Source: Planctomycetota bacterium
Lineage (GTDB): Bacteria; Planctomycetota; Phycisphaerae; WQYP01
Assembly (NCBI GenBank): GCA_021831565.1
Contig: JAKBMM010000018.1
Span: 1-46,670, forward strand
Direction of reading: 5' to 3'
Length of the DNA: 46,670 bases
The notes under the pieces were generated by a model, which saw nothing but the letters and a program-made list of their open reading frames with translations, was not told where the DNA came from and did no database searches. A program made the translations under genes and the position numbers. Positions 20,465 to 29,101 of this stretch are shown one piece after another. The number at the start of each line of letters is the position of its first letter. Position 1 is the stretch's first letter.

Positions 20465-21850
20465 ATGCAGGACGACTTGATCGGTTCTCTGGAGCGGCAT
20501 CGCTCCACGCAATACGAGCTGCACCGGGAATATATCAATCCGGCTTTCGTCAAAATGCTCAAGGCCATCGGCTTCGACAAAAACTACGTCCGGGGCGAGG
20601 GCTGCTATCTGTGGGATCCACAAGGGAATAAATATCTCGATTTGCTTACCGGATGGGGCGTGTTCATGCTCGGCCGCAACCATCCCGCGATCCGCCGGGC
20701 GCTGCATCAAATGATCGACGCGGGCAGCCCCAACCTGGTTCGCATGGATTGCGGCATTGCGTCCGGTCTGGCCGCCAAGGCTCTGGTCTCGCACATGCCG
20801 GCGGGGCTTTCCCGCGTTTTCTTCACCAACAGCGGAACCGAATCGGTCGAAACCGCCCTGAAATTCGCGCGCTGCGCCACCGGCCGCGAAAAAATTATCT
20901 ACTGCGATCACGCCTTTCACGGCCTGACTACCGGTTCCCTCGCGGTCAACGGCGCCGGCTTTTTCCGCGAACGCTTCGGAGCGCTGTTGCCGGGTACTTG
21001 CGCGATTCCCTTGAACGATCTGCCCTCGTTGGAACAGGCGCTGGCGAAACATGACGCCGCCGCCTTTATCCTCGAACCCGTTCAGGGCAAAACCTGCCAG
21101 GTGGTTCAGGATGGCTACCTGGCCGAAGCGCAGCGGCTTTGCCGCAAGGCCGGCACGCTGTTGATCGTGGATGAAGTGCAGACCGGACTGGGGCGCACCG
21201 GGCGCTGGTTCTGTTTTCAGCACTGGCCCGCGGTGGAACCGGACATTGTCTGCCTCGCCAAGGGCCTTTCCGGTGGGTTCGTCCCGGTTGGCGCCGTGGT
21301 GACGCGGCCAAAAATCATGGACACGGTCTTCGATTCCCTGGAACACTGCGTGGTTCATTCCAATACCTTCGGCCAGAACGACTTGGCCATGGTCGCGGCC
21401 TTGGCGAGCCTCCAGGTCATTGAGCGGGACAAGCTGGTTGAAAATGCCGATCAACTTGGTCAATATGCCATGAGTCGCCTGGCTCATATAGGGAGCAAGT
21501 GTCCGTTTGTGACGGAAGTTCGCGGCAAAGGACTGATGTTCGGCATCGACTTCGCCAGGCCGGCGAATTCCCTCAAGCTGCGTCTGGCCTGGGACGCCCT
21601 GCACAAGCTGAACTTCGGCGTGTTCGGCCAGATGATTGTGGTGCCGCTGTTGAATAAACACCACATTCTCACGCAGGTTGCCGGCTATCATACGGAAGTG
21701 ATCAAATTCCTGCCCCCGCTGATTGCGACCCGGCAGGATATGGACTGGTTTCTCGGTGCCATGGAGGAGGTTCTTGCCGATACGCAACGAGTTCCCGGCG
21801 CCGCCTGGGACACCGTCATGAGCCTGGCGAAAAATGTGGTGCGGGCGTAA
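20465..21850 (+). CDS. Class III PLP-dependent aminotransferase (HpnO-like candidate)
   Basis: 461 residues. Class III features are clear: GEGCYLWDPQGNKYLDLLTG, TNSGTESVETALKFAR, IVDEVQTGLGRTG, and the PLP lysine K266 in CLAKGLSGGF. Related enzymes include acetylornithine and aminohopanoid transaminases; the substrate cannot be fixed from sequence. The N-terminal INPAFVKMLKAIGFDKNYVRGEG and the downstream HpnN-like RND transporter suggest the hopanoid-linked HpnO branch, but no squalene-hopene cyclase is in the window. ATG at 20465 has only a weak ribosome site. The RND gene follows after about 95 bp on the same strand. Confidence 0.85.
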   Translation: MQDDLIGSLERHRSTQYELHREYINPAFVKMLKAIGFDKNYVRGEGCYLWDPQGNKYLDLLTGWGVFMLGRNHPAIRRALHQMIDAGSPNLVRMDCGIASGLAAKALVSHMPAGLSRVFFTNSGTESVETALKFARCATGREKIIYCDHAFHGLTTGSLAVNGAGFFRERFGALLPGTCAIPLNDLPSLEQALAKHDAAAFILEPVQGKTCQVVQDGYLAEAQRLCRKAGTLLIVDEVQTGLGRTGRWFCFQHWPAVEPDIVCLAKGLSGGFVPVGAVVTRPKIMDTVFDSLEHCVVHSNTFGQNDLAMVAALASLQVIERDKLVENADQLGQYAMSRLAHIGSKCPFVTEVRGKGLMFGIDFARPANSLKLRLAWDALHKLNFGVFGQMIVVPLLNKHHILTQVAGYHTEVIKFLPPLIATRQDMDWFLGAMEEVLADTQRVPGAAWDTVMSLAKNVVRA

Positions 21851-21945
21851 GAAACTATCTCAAAAAATAGCGGGAGCCATGATCTCTTGGGAGATGGTTT
21901 CTATGGTTGCAACAGGCGTTCAAGATAGGTGTCCAATCCTGATCC

Positions 21946-24786
21946 ATGAGTCTTCTTCACCGGAAAATTCTTAATCTTGTTCTGCGCCTGATTCGCCATC
22001 CCCGGATCACTTTGATGATCGCGCTGGGCCTGGCGGGTCTTTCGATTCTGCTGGCGAGCCGGTATCTGGTTATTTCCACCAATCAGAACAAACTGTTTTC
22101 TTCGCACGTTCCCTTTTTTCACCGATACCTGACGTTCATTCATGAATTTCCGGAAAATGAGGCGGCCTACGTGGTCCTCCAGGCGCGTCATCCGGCCCAT
22201 CCGCCCGCGGCGCGGCGGTGGATCGACGCCGCGCGCGCGATCACGCGGCGGCTTGCCAAGCTGTCCGCCGCTGTGATCTCGGTCGACTCGCACGTGTCGC
22301 GGCGCGAACTTGGCGATCAAGCGCTGCTTTTCGCATCCTGGAAGCAGGTGCGGCGCGCCGCGGCCTATCAGCAACGTTTCGCGCCGCTGGCGAAAATATG
22401 GGGGACACGGCCGGCTTTGGCCGGCGCCCTCCTGGGCCCAACGCGAATAGAGAGATTTCTCCGTGGCGTAGCGCTGCGAAAACCCGATGCCCCAACCGCC
22501 GCCTTTGTGCGCACCCTCTGCCAAAGCTGGAATGCCGCGATAAGCAGTGAACCGCGCCATTGGTTCATGGGGCGGGAAATCCCGAATTTACATTCTTTGG
22601 CATCCCCCGCCGCTCCCACGCCCGCGTCCCGGGGCTACTATTACTTCACGCCGCGCAATCATCCGCACGATCATTTGTTGCTCATCAAGGTTTATCCCCG
22701 TTTCCACTTCGATTCCCTTGCCGCCGTTTCCGCTCCCCTGGAGAAAATTCGCAAGGTCGTGGCCGCGGCCGCGGCGCCTTTTCATGCACAATTCCGGGTG
22801 GGCTTGACCGGCCGTCCGGTTCTGGCCGCCGATGAGATGCGCATTACCACCCACGACACGGACTGGGCCGAGGCGCTGGCCATGCTCGTCGTTTTGGCCG
22901 GTTTGATTCTGATGCTCCGCTCCGTTCGGCTGGCGCTGGCGGCCGGGCTTACGCTGGCCATCGCCATTGCCTGGACTTTCGGCTACGCCACGTTGGTGGT
23001 GGGGCAACTGAATCTGCTTTCCACCGTGTTCGTGATTGCGCTGATAGGCATCGGCATGGATTATCTGATTCAGATACTGGTTCGCTACCGCCGCGAAGTC
23101 CGGTGCTACGAACGCGACAGCGCGGTATGGGCAAGGGTTTTTCGCTATGTCAGTCCGCCGATTTTAACCGCCTGCGCCGGCGCCGCGGGCGCATTTCTGG
23201 TCGCCCGGTTCACCCATTTTCGGGGCGATGCGGAACTGGGAATCATCGCCGGGGGCGGATTATTGCTTTGTCTGCTTGCCGGCTACACCGTTCTGCCGGC
23301 GCTGCTGGTGAGCTTTCCCCCACGCCTGAAAATGGTCGATGCCGGCCGCCGTTATTCCGACGATCGCCCGCCGCCGCGCGCCGGTTGGCGAAACTTCATT
23401 GGTTTAATAGTATGGATTGGTCTCCTGCTGGCGCTGCTTCCACTGATGCTGCGAATTCGTTTCAATCCAAACTTGCTGGACCTCCAGGCACGCGGATTGC
23501 AATCCGTCAGACTGGTGCGAAAAATACCGACATGGGAAGCGGTGGTTCTTTCCCATTCACCGGCCTATCTGGCATCTATTGAACGCCGGCTGCGTACCGC
23601 AAGTCACGCCAAAGGAAGGCGGGTCTCCCCTCCAACGATGAATCAGGACAAAGGCGGCCTGAAAGGCCGCCCTCCACGGGACGCCTCGCCGATTCGCTCC
23701 GTCCGGAGCCTTCTGAATGCCCAGGCCAAGCAGCGGTTTCTTGCCGACCATGCCGGTTCGCTGGCCCGCGTTCGCTGGCGTTCTCCTGCGCCTGTTACAA
23801 AAAGAGACTTGGCCGGGATTGCCGGGGCGACCGCCGCGCTGGCGCGAATTTTTTCCAAGGTGGAGATCCGTCGCCCCACCGCGCCGAACCAGCCCTTCGC
23901 CTCCGCCGCACGGCAACTCTGGCGTTTCACCGCGATGATCCGCCATGCCGATCCGGTCCAGCGCCAACAGATAGCGTTTCGTTTAACGCTCTGGCAGCGC
24001 CGTTTTATGAAACAGCTTCAAAAAATGGCGCGTATGATGGTTCCACCGCCGCTGAATATCTCACGACTTCCGTCCTCCATCCGCAACCATTTCCTGAGTC
24101 GCAACGGCGTTTACGCGCTTTACATCACGCCGCGTTACAACCTGTGGCGCCAGGCCAATTTAAGGGCGTTTGTGCAATGCCTGGAAGGAACCGGCGCCCG
24201 GCCCGGCCTGGTTCCGGCCGGCGCGGATCTGACCGGCATCGCCGTACAGTTGTATCATTCCACACAGGCAATTCGGTACGCTTTCATCAAGACCACGATC
24301 ATGGCCCTGGTGCTGGTGGTGCTGCTGGTGTTTCTGGACCTGCGGCGTCTCGGTCAGACGCTTTTGACCATCAGTGTGCTCGCCCTGGGGCTGCCCATGC
24401 TTGTCGGCGTGATGGGCCTGTTGCACATGCAATGGAATTTCGCCAACTTTTTCGCCATGCCCATTCTGATCGGCGCCGGGCATGAATACGGTGTGTTCAT
24501 GGTGCACCGCTACCGCGAAGCCCGGCACAATCCGCGCCGCGTATGGCGGTTCTGGGATGTCAGCGAAAGAGCGCTGCTGCTGTGCGCCTTTGTCACGTGC
24601 AGCAGTTTCGGATTTCTTTCCCTGGCGCGCGACCGCGGCATTGCCAGCTTGGGTCTGGTCATGGCCATCGGCATCGGGTGTATTTATCTTTCCGCCGCGT
24701 TTGTGGTTCGTCCGTTGCTCACCTGGCGTCTGGCGCGCAAGGGTGTGTACCGGTATTCCGCTCCGCGGGGCTTGCCGGAAAAGTAA
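21946..24786 (+). CDS. RND/MMPL-family transporter, HpnN-like
   Basis: 946 residues, somewhat long for HpnN-type proteins. The architecture is an N-terminal helix (~20-40), a large periplasmic loop (~45-300), a helix bundle with GIGMDYLIQILVRYRRE near residue 370, a second helix near 485, a second periplasmic loop and a C-terminal bundle with GAGHEYGVFMVHRYREA near 845. These paired motifs are typical of MMPL/RND transporters. HpnN proteins move hopanoids to the outer membrane; here that role is inferred from similarity in layout and the adjacent aminotransferase. Residues ~551-586 (KGRRVSPPT...PIRSVRS) look like an in-frame insertion carrying a DNA hairpin. Confidence 0.85.
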   Translation: MSLLHRKILNLVLRLIRHPRITLMIALGLAGLSILLASRYLVISTNQNKLFSSHVPFFHRYLTFIHEFPENEAAYVVLQARHPAHPPAARRWIDAARAITRRLAKLSAAVISVDSHVSRRELGDQALLFASWKQVRRAAAYQQRFAPLAKIWGTRPALAGALLGPTRIERFLRGVALRKPDAPTAAFVRTLCQSWNAAISSEPRHWFMGREIPNLHSLASPAAPTPASRGYYYFTPRNHPHDHLLLIKVYPRFHFDSLAAVSAPLEKIRKVVAAAAAPFHAQFRVGLTGRPVLAADEMRITTHDTDWAEALAMLVVLAGLILMLRSVRLALAAGLTLAIAIAWTFGYATLVVGQLNLLSTVFVIALIGIGMDYLIQILVRYRREVRCYERDSAVWARVFRYVSPPILTACAGAAGAFLVARFTHFRGDAELGIIAGGGLLLCLLAGYTVLPALLVSFPPRLKMVDAGRRYSDDRPPPRAGWRNFIGLIVWIGLLLALLPLMLRIRFNPNLLDLQARGLQSVRLVRKIPTWEAVVLSHSPAYLASIERRLRTASHAKGRRVSPPTMNQDKGGLKGRPPRDASPIRSVRSLLNAQAKQRFLADHAGSLARVRWRSPAPVTKRDLAGIAGATAALARIFSKVEIRRPTAPNQPFASAARQLWRFTAMIRHADPVQRQQIAFRLTLWQRRFMKQLQKMARMMVPPPLNISRLPSSIRNHFLSRNGVYALYITPRYNLWRQANLRAFVQCLEGTGARPGLVPAGADLTGIAVQLYHSTQAIRYAFIKTTIMALVLVVLLVFLDLRRLGQTLLTISVLALGLPMLVGVMGLLHMQWNFANFFAMPILIGAGHEYGVFMVHRYREARHNPRRVWRFWDVSERALLLCAFVTCSSFGFLSLARDRGIASLGLVMAIGIGCIYLSAAFVVRPLLTWRLARKGVYRYSAPRGLPEK
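23653..23671. repeat. Hairpin repeat inside the RND coding sequence
   Basis: GGCGGCC-TGAAA-GGCCGCC forms a perfect 7-bp stem with a 5-nt loop inside the RND gene. The surrounding ~100 bp encode a low-complexity Gly/Arg/Pro stretch in the second periplasmic loop. This is consistent with an in-frame inserted repeat. Confidence 0.55.
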
Positions 24787-24818
24787 AGTGGACGCGCCGC
24801 CGCAACGTCGTCGGGAGT

Positions 24819-24846
24819 TTGGCGAAAAACGTAAAAAGCTTATATT
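24819..24846 (+). promoter_or_regulatory. Candidate promoter for aspartate kinase
   Basis: -35 TTGGCG (24819-24824), a 16-nt spacer and -10 TATATT (24841-24846). The predicted start is near 24853, 22 nt before the lysC ATG. The 88-bp gap is too short for a lysine riboswitch. Confidence 0.5.
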
Positions 24847-24874
24847 CTACGCTTTGGCCGGGAGCTGATTACGT

Positions 24875-26098
24875 ATGGGTATAGTCGTCCAAAAATTTGG
24901 TGGCACATCCGTCGCCACGTCCCGGAAAATCCACGATGCCGCACGCAAAGTCATCGCCGCCAAGCTTGCCGGTAAACAGGTGGTGGTGGTGGTTTCAGCG
25001 ATGGGGCATGCCACGGACGAATTGATCAACTTGGCGCACGGGGTCTGTCCGAATCCGCCCAAACGCGAGTTGGATCAACTCCTGGCCACCGGCGAGCAGG
25101 TGACCATCGCCCTGATCGCCATGGCTTTGCACGCCCAGGGCCACGAAGCCATCAGTCTTACCGGCGGCCAGATCGGCTTGCTTACCGATAGCGTCCACAA
25201 CAAAGCCCGCATTCGTGAAATTGACAAGCGCCGCATCCAAAAGGAACTGGCCACAGGCCGGATCGTGATCGTTGCCGGTTTCCAGGGGATAACTGAAAAG
25301 GGCGACATCACCACGCTCGGTCGCGGCGGCAGCAATGCCACCCTGGTGGCCCTCGGAGCGGTGCTCCAGGCTGAGGTATGTGAAAATTACACCGATGTGG
25401 ACGGCATATTCACAGCCGATCCCCGCATTGTTTCCGACGCCCGCAAGATCGACCGCATCAGTTATGATGAAATGATGGAACTTTCCAGCGTCGGCGCCGG
25501 CATCCTGCAGACCCGTGCGGTCGAATTCGCCAAGAAATACAATGTCCCCATCCATGTGCGCAACAGCGCCCACGAGAGACCGGGTACCTGGATTGTCGCG
25601 GAGACCCAAGCCATGGAACATATTGTCGTTTCCGGCTGCGCTTTGAAGAAAGATCTCACGCGGGTGACGCTCAAGAACGTCCCCGACCGGCCGGGTATTG
25701 TGGCCCGCATATTTACCGCCGTTGCCGATGAAAAAATAATTGTCGATGACATTATCCAGAATGTCCTGGACGACCGCACCGCCAATATCAGCTTTACCGT
25801 CGAGTACGCAGACGTGTCCGACCTTCAGCCGGTGATCGAGCGGCTTCTGGCCGAGCTGGGCGGCGCGGCCACTTATGAAAAGGATCTGGCCAAGGTATCC
25901 GTGGTGGGGGTGGGTATGAAACAGCAGACCGGTGTCGCCGGCGCCATGTTCCGCGCGCTGGCCGACGAAAAAATAAATATTCAGAACATTTCCACCAGCG
26001 AAATTCGTATTAGTTGCATTGTGGCCCGGAAAGACGCGGAAAAGGCGCTTCGCGCCGTCCATGAAGCGTTTAACCTGGGCAAAAAGTCGCCGGCATGA
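24875..26098 (+). CDS. lysC: Aspartate kinase
   Basis: 407 residues. The kinase domain opens with VVQKFGGTSVAT (KFGGTS, residues 7-12) and contains LLATGEQVT, LGRGGSNATLVALGAVLQAE and YTDVDGIFTADPR. The C-terminal ~150 residues carry two ACT domains (VTLKNVPDRPGIVARIFTAV and VSVVGVGMKQQTGVAGAMF), so feedback inhibition by lysine or threonine is expected. It phosphorylates aspartate, the first step to lysine, threonine and methionine. A GGGAG ribosome site lies about 9 nt upstream. The next gene, a permease, starts only a few dozen bases after the stop but has no clear functional link. Confidence 0.96.
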   Translation: MGIVVQKFGGTSVATSRKIHDAARKVIAAKLAGKQVVVVVSAMGHATDELINLAHGVCPNPPKRELDQLLATGEQVTIALIAMALHAQGHEAISLTGGQIGLLTDSVHNKARIREIDKRRIQKELATGRIVIVAGFQGITEKGDITTLGRGGSNATLVALGAVLQAEVCENYTDVDGIFTADPRIVSDARKIDRISYDEMMELSSVGAGILQTRAVEFAKKYNVPIHVRNSAHERPGTWIVAETQAMEHIVVSGCALKKDLTRVTLKNVPDRPGIVARIFTAVADEKIIVDDIIQNVLDDRTANISFTVEYADVSDLQPVIERLLAELGGAATYEKDLAKVSVVGVGMKQQTGVAGAMFRALADEKINIQNISTSEIRISCIVARKDAEKALRAVHEAFNLGKKSPA

Positions 26099-26126
26099 GT
26101 TGGCGCATGAACTGGGGACCAGCCTG

Positions 26127-27074
26127 GTGACCGCTCTTGATGTCAATACCGCCGCTCGGCGCCTCGTCCCCACCGCTTCGCCCGTTCGCCTGGCTATGCG
26201 CCGCTTCCTGGCTAATCGACCGGCGGTCCTCGGTTTGATCGGTATCTTGATTATCGCCGGGCTTTGTTACACCACCCTTCCCTGGACGCTCACCCGCTAC
26301 AATCGCCAACGCCTTTCCGCGGTTCTCCAGCCGCCCGGCACGCGGCATTGGATGGGTACGGATCGTCTCGGACGCGACCTCTTGGCGCGTTTTCTTCTCG
26401 GCGGCGCCATTTCCCTGACCATCGGTCTGATTTCGGCTGGAATCGCGGTGGGCATCGGCGCGCTCGTGGGCATGATTGCCGGCTACGCCGGCGGGCGAAC
26501 CGATGCGCTGTTGATGCGAATGGTGGACGTACTTTACGGTTTGCCCACCATTTTTCTGGTAATTTTGTTGCGCGTGGCTTTATTGGATCGTCTCACCGCG
26601 GCGATCGGCGCGCTGGGATTCGCCCGGCCCCAAACGGTGGCGGGTTTACTGATCCTGCTGGTGGGTATCGGCTCGGTGAGCTGGCTGACCATGGCGCGGG
26701 TGGTCCGCAGCCAGGTGATGAGTCTGCGCGATCAGCCGTTTGTGGAAGCCGCCCGCGCGTTGGGACTCGGTCCAATGCGAATCATCAGCCGCCACATCAC
26801 ACCCAACCTGATTGGAACCGTGGTCGTATACGCGACTCTGACCGTTCCGGGAGCGATTCTGACCGAATCTTTTTTGAGTTTCCTCGGGCTGGGTGTGCAG
26901 CCGCCCCTGCCTACATGGGGTAATCTCGCCGCCGCTGGAGTACTGGCCATCAATCCCATACACATTCAGTGGTGGCTGATCTTCTGGCCGTGCGCGGGGT
27001 TGACCATCGGTTTGTTGTGCCTGAATTTTGTCGGCGATGGCCTGCGCGATGCGTTGGACCCGCGATCGCGTTAA
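26127..27074 (+). CDS. Oligopeptide ABC transporter permease, DppC/OppC type (copy 1)
   Basis: About 315 residues. The N-terminal helix segment RRFLANRPAVLGLIGILII, then HWMGTDRLGRDLLARFLLG and the cytoplasmic EAA loop EAARALGLGPMRIISRHITPN, are diagnostic of OppC-type permeases. The C-terminus SFLGLGVQPPLPTWGN is also typical. About six membrane segments are present. The start is uncertain: GTG at 26127 is given; TTG at 26100 or an internal ATG before RRFLANR are alternatives. It begins just after lysC and the binding-protein gene follows after 10 bp. A second OppC-type gene lies at 30105, so the set has two C-type permeases and only one B-type. Confidence 0.9.
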   Translation: MTALDVNTAARRLVPTASPVRLAMRRFLANRPAVLGLIGILIIAGLCYTTLPWTLTRYNRQRLSAVLQPPGTRHWMGTDRLGRDLLARFLLGGAISLTIGLISAGIAVGIGALVGMIAGYAGGRTDALLMRMVDVLYGLPTIFLVILLRVALLDRLTAAIGALGFARPQTVAGLLILLVGIGSVSWLTMARVVRSQVMSLRDQPFVEAARALGLGPMRIISRHITPNLIGTVVVYATLTVPGAILTESFLSFLGLGVQPPLPTWGNLAAAGVLAINPIHIQWWLIFWPCAGLTIGLLCLNFVGDGLRDALDPRSR

Positions 27075-27084
27075 AATCCGTTTT

Positions 27085-28956
27085 ATGAACAACCGTTTTA
27101 CCATCAAAGACTTCTTCTTCACCCTTCTGCTGCTGGCGGTGATCAGCGTAGTTGCGCTGGCGATGGGACAGTTCAACTACCAGGGCCGGAAACTTCTGAG
27201 CTTGCAGCGGCAGATCAAGCGGATGAACGAGTTGCAATTGCAGCAGATGCAACTGCTCAACAAGTTCACCACCGGTTTTCGGGCCGTTAAACCAGCGGCG
27301 AATTCGACTTCCGCCGCCTCCGCTACTCAAACATCCGGGGACATCCGCGAAACTCTCCCCGATGGCACGCGTTACGTCTACTATCCTCAGCCGCCGCTAT
27401 CGCCGCACAATCCTTACAGCCGGCCCGGCTACGCCCCCGGCGACTGGTTGGTGCTGAATCTGGGCGCGGAGCCGCGGAAAATTCAACCGTTTGTTCCGCA
27501 GGATGCCGGCGCCATGACGGTGCAGAGTTGGGTGCTTGAATCGCTGCTTATTCGCAATCCGGATACTCTTCAATGGGAACCGTGGCTGGCCCAAAGCTAC
27601 CGGCAGTCAGCCAACGGCCTGACCATCACCTTCAAACTGCGGCGGGGAATCCGCTTCAGCAACGGCGCGCCGATCACGGCGCGGGATGTGGTCTTCAGCT
27701 ACGACACCATCATGAATCCCGGTGTGGATGCCGCGCCGCTGCGAACGTATCTCAATGATGTCAAATCCTGCCGGGCGCTAAATTCCCGCACGGTTCAATT
27801 CATCTTCAAGCGTCCGTATTTCAAGGCGCTGGAGGAAGTCGGCGGCATCCAGATCATTCCGCGGCATGTTTACAAATTTACCAATCCCCGCCGGTTCAAC
27901 GAAGAAGGCGGCAAACTGGTCGGCAGCGGGCCGTATATGCTGGATAGATGGGTGCGCGGGCAGGAAATTGTACTGGTGCGAAACCCCAATTACTGGGGGC
28001 CTCACCCCACCTTTGACCGGATTGTATATCGCTTTATTGCCAATCCCCAGGCCGCCTTGCAATCGTTCCTGGCCGGGCAGATCGACGAAGATGGCCCCCA
28101 GCCTTCCCAGTGGGTCCGCTACACCAAAAAGCCGGGGTTCACGAAAAAATATATCTGCTACAAATTTCTGCTGCCCTCCTCCGGTTATGATTACATCGGC
28201 TGGAATCTCCGCAAGCCGATGTTCAAAGACCGCCGCACCCGCACCGCCCTGACCATGCTCCTGAATCGCAACGCCATAATCAAAACCTTTCTGCACGGCC
28301 TTGCCGTGCAGGTTACCGGGCCGTTTAATCCGCTCTCTCCCCAGAATGATCCGCGTATCAAGCCGATTCCCTACGATCGGGCCAAGGCCCGGGCCTTGCT
28401 CCGGCAAGCCGGCTGGCGGAAAAACGCCCAGGGAGTTCTGGAGCGCAATGGCCGGCCGTTCCAATTCAAGCTCGACCTGCCGGCCAAGAACCAGCTTATC
28501 GAAAACATCGCCTCCTATGCACAGCGGCAGTTTGCCCGGGCCGGCATCCGGATGACCCTGGAGCCTTATGAATTCTCCGTATTGGTGCATCGACTCAACC
28601 AGCGGAAATTTGATGCGGTTTTTCTCGGCTGGACCGGCTCGCTCGAGGGTGATCCCTACCAGATATGGGATTCCAAAAGCATCGCGGACAAGGGCAGCAA
28701 CGCCATTGGATTTGACGATCCGGCGGCCGACCGATTGATCGCCGCCGGCCGCCGCGAATTAAACACCGCCAAACGCATGAAAATATGGCATAAACTTCAG
28801 AAAATTATCTACCGCCAGCAGCCGTATACGTTTTTATTTACGGCTTACACGCTGGACTTCATCAATCACCGGTTCCACAATACCCGGCCTTATAAATTTT
28901 TCGGCGTCAACGAAGGCGACTGGTACGTTCCCCTGGATATGCAGAAATATCATTAA
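27085..28956 (+). CDS. Membrane-anchored extracellular solute-binding protein, family 5
   Basis: 623 residues. An N-terminal transmembrane anchor (~10-28, FFFTLLLLAVISVVALAMG) is followed by a Gln/Leu-rich coiled-coil-like stretch (~32-60) and a linker. From about residue 110 a family 5 binding protein follows (TLQWEPWLAQSYRQSANGLT, FKLRRGIRFSNGAPITARDVVFSYD, GSGPYMLDRW). Family 5 proteins capture peptides, nickel or sugars for Opp/Dpp transporters. Most are lipoproteins or freely secreted; here a helix anchor with a coiled coil replaces a lipobox. ATG at 27085 gives this anchor; the in-frame upstream start lies inside the previous gene. A perfect palindrome follows the stop directly. Confidence 0.9.
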   Translation: MNNRFTIKDFFFTLLLLAVISVVALAMGQFNYQGRKLLSLQRQIKRMNELQLQQMQLLNKFTTGFRAVKPAANSTSAASATQTSGDIRETLPDGTRYVYYPQPPLSPHNPYSRPGYAPGDWLVLNLGAEPRKIQPFVPQDAGAMTVQSWVLESLLIRNPDTLQWEPWLAQSYRQSANGLTITFKLRRGIRFSNGAPITARDVVFSYDTIMNPGVDAAPLRTYLNDVKSCRALNSRTVQFIFKRPYFKALEEVGGIQIIPRHVYKFTNPRRFNEEGGKLVGSGPYMLDRWVRGQEIVLVRNPNYWGPHPTFDRIVYRFIANPQAALQSFLAGQIDEDGPQPSQWVRYTKKPGFTKKYICYKFLLPSSGYDYIGWNLRKPMFKDRRTRTALTMLLNRNAIIKTFLHGLAVQVTGPFNPLSPQNDPRIKPIPYDRAKARALLRQAGWRKNAQGVLERNGRPFQFKLDLPAKNQLIENIASYAQRQFARAGIRMTLEPYEFSVLVHRLNQRKFDAVFLGWTGSLEGDPYQIWDSKSIADKGSNAIGFDDPAADRLIAAGRRELNTAKRMKIWHKLQKIIYRQQPYTFLFTAYTLDFINHRFHNTRPYKFFGVNEGDWYVPLDMQKYH

Positions 28957-28977
28957 GAGCCTATCCGGATAGGCTCT
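28956..28977. repeat. 22-bp perfect palindrome right after the binding-protein stop
   Basis: The half-site AGAGCCTATCC is followed by its exact reverse complement, beginning on the last base of the stop codon. In RNA it forms a strong hairpin. No T-run follows. The position between binding-protein and permease genes resembles the REP hairpins that stabilise malE mRNA. Confidence 0.65.
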
Positions 28978-29101
28978 AAGTCGGACACTGGATGCCGGCG
29001 TTCCGGCGGCTTGGCTGGGTAAAAAAGAGGGTGTGCGAGATGATGGCAACCCCGCCATCGTCTCCCCATGTCCTCTATCGGTCGCGGGAAAGTTTGGCCG
29101 C

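Noticed and set aside
20309-21787. 492-codon open frame on the minus strand
   Set aside because: Antisense to the aminotransferase gene, which has all class III motifs. No recognisable domain.
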